A stretch of 64,000 nucleotides of DNA from an uncultured Candidatus Melainabacteria bacterium (GTDB lineage: Bacteria > Cyanobacteriota > Vampirovibrionia > Gastranaerophilales > Gastranaerophilaceae). Positions 51,149 to 60,095 of this stretch are shown piece after piece (position 1 is the first letter of the stretch; each line of letters begins with the position of its first letter). The stretch spans positions 62,001 through 126,000 of the forward strand of contig CAKUXM010000001.1 of the NCBI GenBank assembly GCA_934700335.1, read 5' to 3'. The notes below the pieces were generated by a model. That model did no database searches. It saw nothing but the letters and a program-made list of their open reading frames with translations, and was not told the DNA's origin. Both the position numbers and the translations under genes were made by a program.

Positions 51149-53041
51149 CTAAACTTCTATATCCACATTCCCTGCGCCAACGGCAACTCTTTCTACATCA
51201 GACTCAAGCTCTTCACTTTCGCCCATTGCCATTCCTGTTTCAAGTTCTATTTCCTCTGTTGGCATTTCTATATCGTTCATAGCACTTCTTGGTGAACTTT
51301 CATTTTCATACTGAGAACGTTGTTCTCCACCTTTCTCACCACTTCCTGCGAAATCTTGTTGTGCTTGCTCTTGATTAAAACTTTCTCTTCCAAAATCAAA
51401 CTCAGATGCTGTTTCGCTTGCTGATGCTACTTTAACGCTTACATTGTTAACTGTTACACCTTGATTTGCCAATGTTGATTTAAGACCATCAATATTCTTT
51501 TCTAGCATATCTCTTACTTGAGCATTATCTGTCAACATTTTTGCCTGTAATCCGTCTTTACCTTTTGATAATTCAATTGTAATCTTTCCTAGACTTTCCG
51601 GTGTCAATTGCAATGTAATTTTTTGTTGTCCATTAATGTTTTTAGCCTGCATCTTATTATTGATTTGAGCTAAAATATCATTTTTAGAAATTTCTTTTGC
51701 TTCATCTTGTTGCATATTCTTTGTATCAACCAATTTTGAAAATTCTTTATTATTCGCAATTTCAGAAACATCTTTTTTACCGTTAACACCGTTAACAGCT
51801 AATTTTGCAATATCCTCTTGTGCAGAGCCTTGAAAACCGTTTGACAAATCAGAACCTGTTTCTGTATTTGTAATTGTCATATTCAAAGCTTCAAGTTTTG
51901 CATCGTCTAAACCAGCTTTTTCCATAACTTCTCTAAAACTTGTTTTATTATTATCTTGATTGCTTGTATTAACTGGTTTAACTTGTTCCACAACTTCGTC
52001 AGTAGCGTTTACTAAAACATCATTATCAATATTAGAAGTTTCGTTTGTCAACGTATCAACCTCAACCTTATTTTTATCATCTAAAAGTTGTTGTTGCTGT
52101 TGTTGTTTCATATCATCTTTTGTAGTAACTTTTGTATTTGAATTTTCTTTTTCAAGACTTCCAGCTTTCAAATCTTTTTCATTTGCAGTTGTATCTTTTG
52201 CATTTGTTTTTGTATCCAAATTGCTTAATGTATTATCTACTTTAACATCTGACTCAGTTGTAGTATCAGCGTTAACGTCAACTTTATTCATTTCATCTAA
52301 AGTATTTAACGCAACTGTTTGCGTAACTTCTTCAGTTTCAGCATTTGCTAAAGTATTTAAGTTTGTCAAATCTTCTATTGTAGCTGATTCGTCAGCGGTA
52401 GTGTTCAAAGAATCTAAAGTAGATTGATAATACGCATTAATATACAAATCAGTCTCAGCAGTTGTATCTTCTGTTGCCATATCATCAACAAGTAATTGAT
52501 TTAGGGCATCAATATCTTCTTGTGTCATTGAATTGATGACATCATCTTCACTTACTAATTGAACACTATTCAAATTTTCTGTATCCACAGTACTCATTTC
52601 TTCTGTAAAATTTGTTTCGTTTGAACTTTTTACTGTTTTATCATTTGAGTTTTGAGATTTATCTCTCATTGCTTTTGAATTTTCTTGTGCATCTCTAAGT
52701 TGAGATTTTCTATCAACTGTTTGAGAACTGCTTGAAACATTATTATTATTTCTATTGCTTGCAGAATTTCTATCCGAGATATTATTATTCTTATTATTAA
52801 AATCTCTTGTGTTTCTATCTGAAATATTATTATTGTTTTTATTAGGATTGTTTAAATACTTATTATTATTGTTATTGTTAGCAAATCTATCGTTAGCATT
52901 TGACAATACATCACCAAAAGTTTGACCATTTTTTGTATAAGACTCTTGGTAATTTTTTACAGCATTCTTAGCATAGCTTGATGTATCTGCAGTCATGTTT
53001 AATAAATATGTATTTGTATTTTCTAATAATTCTTGTGCCAT
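51149..53041 (-). CDS. fliK: Flagellar hook-length control protein FliK
   Basis: A 630-residue protein whose length is dominated by low-complexity sequence. The C-terminal core (~480-560: KITLQLTPESLGKITIELSK ... LKSTLANQGVTVNNVSVKV) is the Flg_hook domain that switches export from hook to filament. Residues ~50-115 are rich in Asn (NNNNISDRN repeated, N-runs), residue ~335 has a Gln run, and the middle is rich in Thr/Asn/Asp. FliK acts as a molecular ruler, so an extended N-terminus fits that job. It is exported by the flagellar apparatus, so no signal peptide is expected. Confidence 0.9.
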   Translation of the reverse strand: MAQELLENTNTYLLNMTADTSSYAKNAVKNYQESYTKNGQTFGDVLSNANDRFANNNNNNKYLNNPNKNNNNISDRNTRDFNNKNNNISDRNSASNRNNNNVSSSSQTVDRKSQLRDAQENSKAMRDKSQNSNDKTVKSSNETNFTEEMSTVDTENLNSVQLVSEDDVINSMTQEDIDALNQLLVDDMATEDTTAETDLYINAYYQSTLDSLNTTADESATIEDLTNLNTLANAETEEVTQTVALNTLDEMNKVDVNADTTTESDVKVDNTLSNLDTKTNAKDTTANEKDLKAGSLEKENSNTKVTTKDDMKQQQQQQLLDDKNKVEVDTLTNETSNIDNDVLVNATDEVVEQVKPVNTSNQDNNKTSFREVMEKAGLDDAKLEALNMTITNTETGSDLSNGFQGSAQEDIAKLAVNGVNGKKDVSEIANNKEFSKLVDTKNMQQDEAKEISKNDILAQINNKMQAKNINGQQKITLQLTPESLGKITIELSKGKDGLQAKMLTDNAQVRDMLEKNIDGLKSTLANQGVTVNNVSVKVASASETASEFDFGRESFNQEQAQQDFAGSGEKGGEQRSQYENESSPRSAMNDIEMPTEEIELETGMAMGESEELESDVERVAVGAGNVDIEV

Positions 53042-53063
53042 TAAATTTTTCTCTCGCCCTTTA

Positions 53064-53513
53064 CTAATTTACATTAGCTTTGTATCTGGTAGTTACTATG
53101 TCGTCGATTTCTTTCGCCTCTTGGTAATTTATGAAATCATTAAACTTCTTTTCTTCCTTTTCTTTTAGTTTTTCTAAAATCTTTACTTGTTTTAATGCTT
53201 CATTTACCTCGTTTTGTTTTATCCTTAAAAGTTTTCGCCACTCTGAAATTATTTTTTCTTGATTTCTTATATCATCAAAGAGTTTTGATATAAAACTTTT
53301 GTAGGTATAAATTCCTCCGATATCGATTTCACTGTTGTCGTAAATTCCATTAAGTTCATTTGTTAGTCTTTCTTGTTTTTCTTTTAAACCTTCAAGTTTT
53401 TCTATCTGAACGTTTAATCTCTTTACGACTTGCGCCATCTCAAGACGTTTGTCTTCTAAAGTCTTTTCACGCATATTAAGTACCACTTGCAATCTAAATG
53501 CGAACTTCTTCAA
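53064..53513 (-). CDS. fliJ: Flagellar export chaperone FliJ
   Basis: A 149-residue, almost entirely alpha-helical, highly charged protein with the FliJ pattern: FAFRLQVVLNMREKTLEDKRLEMAQVV at the N-terminus and a long coiled coil. FliJ binds the FliI ATPase and escorts export substrates. The start is TTG at 53513 with GAGGT about 8 nt upstream; there is no closer ATG. It is the first gene of the hook unit here; fliI, its usual upstream neighbour, is not in the window. Confidence 0.85.
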   Translation of the reverse strand: MKKFAFRLQVVLNMREKTLEDKRLEMAQVVKRLNVQIEKLEGLKEKQERLTNELNGIYDNSEIDIGGIYTYKSFISKLFDDIRNQEKIISEWRKLLRIKQNEVNEALKQVKILEKLKEKEEKKFNDFINYQEAKEIDDIVTTRYKANVN

Positions 53514-53815
53514 TTAACTTACCTCATTCCTTGCAAACAACACTTTGCTTATAAACACTTTACTAATAAATATGTAAATTCACATCATACATATAGTTGA
53601 AATCACTTTAATTAAAAATTGAAAAATCATACGTTTGAAGGAGTGAATAGATATTAGTGAGTAGTGATTTGTGAGTTGTGAGTAGAAAAGACCTCAGATT
53701 CCGTGTCGAGCACGGAATGACAGACTTAATTCACCACTCACTATTTACGGCGACAAAACGGGCACTTTGTACAAAGTGCCCGTTCATTATTTCATTTTGG
53801 AGTAATTTCTTTCTA
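53514..53815. repeat. 302-bp region with a second AATGACA-type repeat
   Basis: No ORF. The left part is AT-rich and is the probable promoter area for the fliJ-flgE unit. From ~53641 there is repeat-like text: TTAGTGAGTAGTGA (53654-53667), GTGAGTTGTGAGTAG, ATTCCGTG-TCGAG-CACGGAAT (53698-53718), ATGACAG, then CACCACTCACTA. The TAGTGAGTAGTGA 13-mer also occurs inverted at 13911-13923, next to AATGACA, so both are copies of one family. The end holds the DHH terminator. Confidence 0.5.
53758..53783 (-). terminator. Perfect-palindrome terminator after the second DHH gene
   Basis: ACGGGCACTTTGT followed directly by its exact complement (26 bp, no loop), then TTTGTCG on the minus strand, 33 nt past the stop at 53816. 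Confidence 0.75.
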
Positions 53816-56266
53816 TTATGCAGCTACTTCTAATTTTTTAGGTGCTACTGCTGTTTTTTCTACAACTGGTTTTGGAGTTTGTGTTTTTCTCATCTCAGCT
53901 GTGATAGATTTGATTAATTCCGGAATTGATTTACCTTCTTTATCAGCTTTTTCAATCTTAATTTCTGAGCTATCAGCTTTCTTTGCAATAATATCATTTA
54001 TTTTTGCAAATACTTTTGCGAAATCTTTTTCTTCCTTACCGTTAATCATAACCTTCAATGGAGTTTCTAATGTTAAATCTTTCATTGAAATTCCGCCACC
54101 TGCTGCTTGTGAGTGTCCGCCACCACCAAACAATGTTGCTGCAACTTGTGCCAAATTAGATTGACCACCAGATCTGAATGAAAAGCTATATGTATTCTTA
54201 TCAGCAATTTGTGAATTTGCGTTCAATTCGCCTTGTTTTTGACTTTGTGTAATCAATACTGCTAATCTATCGTAATCATAAGGTGATTTGTATGTAGAAT
54301 AAGCTTGTCCTTTTACTGACATGCCTTCAACATCTTCTTTTACACTGCCTGGCATTTTTAATGATGTTAATGCTTGTGAGCTCTTGAATGCAGAATATAC
54401 ATCGTTGAACTGAACCTTCTTATCTTGTTTTTGTGCTACTTCAAAAACTTCTTGCATATCATCATAACTTACTGTTATCATACCTACACCTAAATCAGCG
54501 TCCATAATTCTTCCCTTAACTGATTTTTCAAGAACCATATCTCTTGGTCCAGGAACGAATGTACCATCAGCGTTTTTAATTCTCTTATTTGGCAATTCGT
54601 AATCTAGGTTTAATCTAATCCATTGTTTATCAATGCCACCACCGACTTTTTCTAATTCATTATACAACCATTTTGTCATACCTTCTGGCTTATAAGTTGG
54701 TCTTTCTGTTACAGGTTTTGCATAATCCTTAGAATCATGAGATGCAACCTTATCAAATCTGCAAGTATCTGTTAATGTACCAGCTGACACACCAGCTACG
54801 AATTGTTTTGCACTTTCCAATGAGTTTTTAAACATTTTACCTAACAAACCTGCTTTATCTGCAATTGCTGTTACAATTTGTGTCGCTGCTGGAACTGTGT
54901 CTGCTACGCAGAATAAGTTATTTGCTTTAATCTTATCTAAGTCTAAACCTAATTTCTTTGATTCAGCTGCCCACTCATTTGCTCTATGTGGGTGGTGGTC
55001 AATAAAAATTGTTTTATCTGCTGATTCAAAGTATTTTTTGAAGTTTTTACTTGTTCTTCCTGGTACTGGTGTATCTAACATAATTACTAAATCATATTTT
55101 TTAGCTTTTCCGTTGATTGCACCTGCATCAAATGTTCTATCAGGATTTTTTAATCTTTCTTCTTCTTTTTGTAATTTTTTAATCTGTGCTTTTGCAGCAT
55201 CAGAATCGCTACGTTGCAACAATTCAATATTCTTTTCTAATTGATATACTGCAAAACCATTATAAGGTCTTTTAATATTATCTATACCTGGTAATTTTGC
55301 GAAGTTGTTAGGAATATCATCATCAATTGCCATATCTACGTTTCTTTCTGGATATGCACCTTTGATTGCTGCTTGCATACCTAACACGCAACCAATTGTG
55401 TCGCCGTCTGGTTTGCAATGACCTAATACTAAAATGTTTTTATTTTTTGGATTATTGATTTCTTTTGCAATTGTATCAATCGCAGTTTTTAATTCTCTTA
55501 CTTTTCCTAAACCCTTCTTTTGACCTTCAATATCAAACATTCTTTCCAACACTTCTTTTGGTGAAGTTGGTTCTTCAAACATTGCAACTGATGATGCAAC
55601 TGTTTTCTTATCAGAGTCAATTAAACTTGTAAATAAATCTTTTGTTTGCTGTTTAACATTTTCGTCTTTACCTACATATTTAAAAGCAACTTCTAAACCA
55701 ACAGTAGGAAATGCACTATTAACCCCACCATTTACGTTTGTTAATTCAAATTTGAAATTGTCTTTTTCTGCAGGATTTGATTCAATTAATTTCGCAAATC
55801 TATTTGTTAAAGTTACAGGAACTGTACCAATATTGCCGTATTCTTTATCATTAATATTTAAAACTTTGTTTTTATAAATCTTTCCATCTTTTTCGTTTTC
55901 TTCAATATTAATTGAATAATCAAACTCTCTTCCTTCTTTCCAATCAGAAGCAGCTAATTTTACAACACTATCATCAACAGCATCTCTACCACCTGCTGTA
56001 CCAGCTTGGTGCTTCATAACACCAGAAAGTTTAAAGTTTACAGCTGGAACTTCTCTAACAATAGGATTTTTAAATTCACCACCGGTAAACGATACGTGTA
56101 AATTCTTACCTACACGATTTATATCAATAATCTTGTCGTTTTTGATAGGATTTGAAGCTTCAAATGTATCTTTGATTTCTCCAAATTTTAAAGATTGATA
56201 ATTATTAACCTTTTTATTATCTGCTACAGCTGGAATATTTGAATTTATAAACGGAACTATTTTCAC
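53816..56266 (-). CDS. Large DHH/DHHA1 phosphoesterase-family protein (paralogue B)
   Basis: An 816-residue protein with the DHH phosphoesterase core found in RecJ and NrnA. Acidic motif I is GHCKPDGDTIGC (282-293), the DHH motif is IDHHPHR (422-428), a GTLTDTCRF metal motif follows (496-504) and the DHHA1 substrate loop is GGGGHSQAAGG (714-724). About 270 extra residues precede the core and the spacing between motifs is stretched, so it is over twice the size of NrnA. Near the N-terminus it has LKFGE and HVSFTGG (residues ~57-63). The start is GTG at 56266. A nuclease or cyclic-dinucleotide phosphodiesterase role is plausible, not shown. Confidence 0.85.
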   Translation of the reverse strand: MKIVPFINSNIPAVADNKKVNNYQSLKFGEIKDTFEASNPIKNDKIIDINRVGKNLHVSFTGGEFKNPIVREVPAVNFKLSGVMKHQAGTAGGRDAVDDSVVKLAASDWKEGREFDYSINIEENEKDGKIYKNKVLNINDKEYGNIGTVPVTLTNRFAKLIESNPAEKDNFKFELTNVNGGVNSAFPTVGLEVAFKYVGKDENVKQQTKDLFTSLIDSDKKTVASSVAMFEEPTSPKEVLERMFDIEGQKKGLGKVRELKTAIDTIAKEINNPKNKNILVLGHCKPDGDTIGCVLGMQAAIKGAYPERNVDMAIDDDIPNNFAKLPGIDNIKRPYNGFAVYQLEKNIELLQRSDSDAAKAQIKKLQKEEERLKNPDRTFDAGAINGKAKKYDLVIMLDTPVPGRTSKNFKKYFESADKTIFIDHHPHRANEWAAESKKLGLDLDKIKANNLFCVADTVPAATQIVTAIADKAGLLGKMFKNSLESAKQFVAGVSAGTLTDTCRFDKVASHDSKDYAKPVTERPTYKPEGMTKWLYNELEKVGGGIDKQWIRLNLDYELPNKRIKNADGTFVPGPRDMVLEKSVKGRIMDADLGVGMITVSYDDMQEVFEVAQKQDKKVQFNDVYSAFKSSQALTSLKMPGSVKEDVEGMSVKGQAYSTYKSPYDYDRLAVLITQSQKQGELNANSQIADKNTYSFSFRSGGQSNLAQVAATLFGGGGHSQAAGGGISMKDLTLETPLKVMINGKEEKDFAKVFAKINDIIAKKADSSEIKIEKADKEGKSIPELIKSITAEMRKTQTPKPVVEKTAVAPKKLEVAA

Positions 56267-56356
56267 TACCTACACACTCCTATATATTTATATAAAGTCC
56301 ATGCTAATTAAATAATTGTCTTTGTTTCGGGCATTTGTGAATTTATATTACAGAAT

Positions 56357-56388
56357 TAAAGAGGAACTCTGTTTCCAAAGTTCCTCTT
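56357..56388 (-). terminator. Hairpin between the two DHH genes
   Basis: AAAGAGGAACT and AGTTCCTCTTT around a 10-nt loop. On the minus strand the stem is followed by AATTC. It probably ends the first DHH transcript, so each paralogue may be transcribed alone. Confidence 0.65.
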
Positions 56389-56480
56389 TTCTATTTACTT
56401 ATAAGATTTGTTCTTAACCTACCGATATATTTTTGTTTTCCTACCTTTTACATCGGTTGAAGTTGTCTTGCTTTTTTGAA

Positions 56481-59054
56481 CTAAGCAACTTCATTTAATC
56501 TTCTACCACCTTTATGTCCGTGAGGTTTTTTACCGCCTTGTGGTCTATGACCTTGTTGAGCATGTTGATTAGCTTCTGGTCTTCTTCCACCTTTTGGACC
56601 TTTAGGACCTCTACCACCTTTTACTTGGCTTGTAGCTGGTTGACCTTTTCTGATTTCTCTAACAACATCTGTGATGATTTCTGAAGTTGTTCTGCCTTTT
56701 TGACCATCTTCTGCTAATGCAATTTCGATTTTTTTGCATTTGCCAGCTCTTTGTTCTGCTGGAATGTTGTTATCTTTCATAATTTCATAGTTTTGTTTCA
56801 AGTCTTTGTAAACTTCTGCTGTATCTTCAACTACTTTACCATTAACCTTGATTACTAATGGAGTGTTGATTGTAACACCTGGAAGGTCTACTCTGCCACC
56901 TGAAGCACCACCGTGTCCACCACCACCGAACAAGTTAGCTAGCAATTCTGCGTGGTTGCTCATTGCTGATGATCTGAATGATAATCTCAAACCGTTTTGT
57001 TTAGCAACATCTGAGTTTTCAGTAATGAAGTTTTCTTTCTTATCTTGGATTACTAAGATTGCAATTCTGTCTGCATCATAAGGTCCTTCGTAAGTTTGAG
57101 TTGCTCTTTCTGTTAGTGTTTGAGCTTTTTGTCCTTTAACTAATTTTTGAGATGTTTCTGATGGGTCAGATTTTAATGCACCTAATGCTTCTGAATATTT
57201 AAAACCATTTTGAACATCTAATAAAGTGATGTCTGGGTCTTGTTCCAATGAAGAATTGAATACATCATACATTTGATCATAATCAACTTCGATAATACCT
57301 AAGCCCAATTCTGGACTCATTTTTCTACCTTCCAAAGCGTAATTTAACATTTTATCACGAGGTGATGTTTTACCATTTACGCTGTCTCCACTTAATTTTT
57401 TATCAGGGACATCGTATGCGATGTTTTCACGTAACCATTTTTTATCTACTGATTTATCTGTTTTTGCTAATTGATTTGTTAACCAAGTAGACATACCTTC
57501 AGGGAAGAAGTTTGGTCTTTGTTGTACTGGCAATGCTGAATGGTGTGGTAACAAGTTCGCTGTTCTTGTAAATGAACCTGTATCTGTTGATGTACCTGTG
57601 ATTACACTTGCTACAAAGTTCTTAGCAGCTTTACCACCTTTTTCGAACATCTTACCTAAAACGCCTGCTTTATCTGCAACGATTGTTACTAATTGAGTTG
57701 CTGCTGGAACTGCATCACATACTAATGCTAGACCGTTTTTATGGATTTTGTCCATATCCAACCCTGTTTCTTTTTTAGCATTTTGCCATTCTGTAATTCT
57801 GTGAGGGTGGTGGTCAATATAAATTTGTTTTTTACTACTTTCAATATAATCTTTGAACGCACCTGAGAATCTTGTTGGTGTTGGAATATCTAATGTTACT
57901 ACCAAATCATATTTTTTCTTTTCTTTTCCGTTTAAAGGATTTGCATCAAATAAGTTGTTTGGATCTTTTAATTCTGCTAAGTCTCTTTCTAAAACTTTAG
58001 ATTGTTCTTTTGCAGTTGGTGTATTCAATGCGTTTAATACTTGTAAATTCTTTTCTAATGTTTGAATTTTTTCTGGATTGTAAGGTCTTTTTACATCTTC
58101 AATACCAGGCATTTTATCACGGAATAAACCAGGTATTTTATCATCTACTGCGCAATCAATTTCTCTGTCTGGATAAGCTGATTTTAAAGCTTCTTTCATT
58201 GCGATTACTGAACCTAATGTATCACCGTCTGGCTTGCAGTGTCCTAAAAGTAAGATTCTTTTATTTTCTGGATTGTTAATTTCGTTTGCAATGTTATCGA
58301 TTGCTGTTTTAACTTCTCTTACTGCTCCTAATCCATTTTCTTTACCTTCTACATCAAATATTCTTTCTAAAACTTGTTTTGGTGATTTTTCTGGTTGATA
58401 TACCATTACAGCTTTTGAAATTTTTGGATCATCTGAATTTAATAAACCATTGAATACATCTGATGCTTCTTTTGCAACTTTCTTATCGTTGCCGTTATAT
58501 TTTAATACCGCTCTTAAACCGATTGTTGGCGCACCTTTTGATGTACCTGCAATTACGTTACCTAATTCAAATGAGTAATCTTGTTTGTTGTTTTTTAATA
58601 CAGGAAGTAAAACTTCTGCCATTTCTTTTGGAACTGAACCAATTTCACCAAATTTTGGGTGAGATAAGGCGATTGATTTACCCATACGAGTCTTTTCTTC
58701 TTTCCAAACTAATTTGTCGCCTTCTTTCCAGTTTGAATTAGCTAATTGAACAACTGAATCATCTTCAGCAGTTGCGCTTGCACCTTCTGTACCTAATTGG
58801 TGTTTTGATACGCCTCTAACTCTAAATTGTAATGCTGGTGCATCTTCATTTGCTTTTGTTTCCATTGGGTTTTGAATTTTACCAGTAAATGAAACATGTA
58901 AAGCATTGCCTTGACGTTTTAACGTAATTGGCGACTCTTGCTTCGATAATTCTACTGTATCTGTTGCGTAAGTTAATTTTGGTTGTGCAGCTTGAGGCTT
59001 AATTTGTGGTCTCATTTGTGCTACTGCTAAATTGTTGATTTTGTTAATGTTCAT
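56481..59054 (-). CDS. Large DHH/DHHA1 phosphoesterase-family protein with basic tail (paralogue A)
   Basis: An 857-residue protein, colinear with the downstream paralogue along its whole length: HVSFTGK (~53-59), GHCKPDGDTLGS (271-282), IDHHPHR (413-419), a GTSTDTGSF metal motif and GGGGHGGASGG in the DHHA1 domain. It differs by a 45-residue C-terminal tail rich in Gly, Pro, Arg, Lys and His (VKGGRGPKGPKGGRR, QQGHRPQGGKKPHGHKGG), which looks like an RNA- or nucleic-acid-binding tail. The core suggests hydrolysis of phosphodiesters in short oligonucleotides or cyclic dinucleotides. AGGAG precedes the ATG. Confidence 0.85.
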   Translation of the reverse strand: MNINKINNLAVAQMRPQIKPQAAQPKLTYATDTVELSKQESPITLKRQGNALHVSFTGKIQNPMETKANEDAPALQFRVRGVSKHQLGTEGASATAEDDSVVQLANSNWKEGDKLVWKEEKTRMGKSIALSHPKFGEIGSVPKEMAEVLLPVLKNNKQDYSFELGNVIAGTSKGAPTIGLRAVLKYNGNDKKVAKEASDVFNGLLNSDDPKISKAVMVYQPEKSPKQVLERIFDVEGKENGLGAVREVKTAIDNIANEINNPENKRILLLGHCKPDGDTLGSVIAMKEALKSAYPDREIDCAVDDKIPGLFRDKMPGIEDVKRPYNPEKIQTLEKNLQVLNALNTPTAKEQSKVLERDLAELKDPNNLFDANPLNGKEKKKYDLVVTLDIPTPTRFSGAFKDYIESSKKQIYIDHHPHRITEWQNAKKETGLDMDKIHKNGLALVCDAVPAATQLVTIVADKAGVLGKMFEKGGKAAKNFVASVITGTSTDTGSFTRTANLLPHHSALPVQQRPNFFPEGMSTWLTNQLAKTDKSVDKKWLRENIAYDVPDKKLSGDSVNGKTSPRDKMLNYALEGRKMSPELGLGIIEVDYDQMYDVFNSSLEQDPDITLLDVQNGFKYSEALGALKSDPSETSQKLVKGQKAQTLTERATQTYEGPYDADRIAILVIQDKKENFITENSDVAKQNGLRLSFRSSAMSNHAELLANLFGGGGHGGASGGRVDLPGVTINTPLVIKVNGKVVEDTAEVYKDLKQNYEIMKDNNIPAEQRAGKCKKIEIALAEDGQKGRTTSEIITDVVREIRKGQPATSQVKGGRGPKGPKGGRRPEANQHAQQGHRPQGGKKPHGHKGGRRLNEVA

Positions 59055-59150
59055 ATTGAACTCCTGTCCTATAAGTAAATTGAAATATGTTTTATGAATT
59101 GTGGATTATTTTGAATCTCTAAAAATAAATATAAAGAAACACTAAATTTT

Positions 59151-59161
59151 CTACCTACACA
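59151..59161 (-). promoter_or_regulatory. TGTGTAGGTAG element upstream of DHH paralogue A
   Basis: Read on the minus strand, 97 nt before the ATG. The same 11-mer overlaps the start of paralogue B (56266-56276); TGTAGGTAG lies upstream of the VAFKG protein gene (27095-27103) and a one-mismatch form before the VSFRA gene (26471-26481). Confidence 0.35.
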
Positions 59162-59295
59162 TGATATTTAAAAATCCTAAAAAAAAAAGTTGCTAGTTCA
59201 TGGACGACATGTTAATTTTTTTTAACAATTTGTTACAGTTTTAAAAACATTAACCATTATGTTATACTGATTATGTCGTATTAAAGGGTTGAGTA

Positions 59296-60093
59296 GTGAA
59301 CAACAAAACAGAAGACAATTTTGCACAAGTTACTGAGTGGCTTGCATCATACAAAAAAACTGATAATGAAAAGCAAAAGAAACAACTTCAAAACTTAATT
59401 GTTGTTGCTACTATGCCTTTGGTAAAAAAAATAGCATGCTCTCTTGCTAGACGTTCTACTGACCCTATTGATGACCTTATTCAAGTTGGTTCTCTAGGGC
59501 TTATCAAGGCTATTGAATTTTACAATCCTGATATTTCAACTAAATTTAAAACGTATGCTAGTTACTTAATTACAGGTGAAATTCGCCACTATTTAAGAGA
59601 CAAAGCTTCTATGATTAAAGCTCCTAGAGAAATTCAAGAGTTAGCTTTTAGAATTAATAATTATATTAAACAATTAGTGGAAGAATCTGGTGATGAACCA
59701 ACAACTGAAGAAGTTGCAAAAGCAATGGACGTTTCAGTTCAAAAGGTTAATATAGCAATCGAAGTAGACAGAAGAAAAAATACAATTTCTCTAGACCAAA
59801 CCTTTAATACATCTGATGATGATAACATATCTTTAGCCGATAAAATCCCTTCTGGAGACCATCAAGAAATTTTAAATTCTTATGAAGAAAAAATTATGCT
59901 TTCTAAAGCTATTGAAAAATTACCAGAAGATTTAAAAGCTGTTATCGAATTAAACTACTACGAAGACCTTAATCAACGCCAAATTGCAGAAAAACTAGGT
60001 ATTTCACAGATGCAAGTCTCTAGAAGACTTAAAAAAGCTCTTTCTGCTATGTATGACATAATCACAAACTCAGATCACGAAAGAAATAAATAA
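59296..60093 (+). CDS. Group 3 sigma-70 factor (SigF/SigB-like)
   Basis: A 265-residue alternative sigma factor. Region 2 (~35-103) contains DDLIQVGSLGLIKAIEFY, TKFKTYASYLITGEIRHYL; region 3 spans ~108-180; region 4 (~203-255) has LNQRQIAEKLGISQMQVSRRLKKAL. The architecture is that of SigB/SigF/FliA-type factors. GTG at 59296 is the start, with AAAGGG upstream. It ends 2 nt before the prepilin peptidase gene, so it probably directs pilus genes, as SigF does in cyanobacteria (analogy, not proof). No anti-sigma gene is next to it on this strand. Confidence 0.9.
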   Translation: MNNKTEDNFAQVTEWLASYKKTDNEKQKKQLQNLIVVATMPLVKKIACSLARRSTDPIDDLIQVGSLGLIKAIEFYNPDISTKFKTYASYLITGEIRHYLRDKASMIKAPREIQELAFRINNYIKQLVEESGDEPTTEEVAKAMDVSVQKVNIAIEVDRRKNTISLDQTFNTSDDDNISLADKIPSGDHQEILNSYEEKIMLSKAIEKLPEDLKAVIELNYYEDLNQRQIAEKLGISQMQVSRRLKKALSAMYDIITNSDHERNK

Positions 60094-60095
60094 GC

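Noticed and set aside
51960..52427. 155-codon plus-strand ORF opposite fliK
   Set aside because: It is the antisense of the low-complexity part of FliK (Cys and Phe runs come from reversed Gln and Lys codons).
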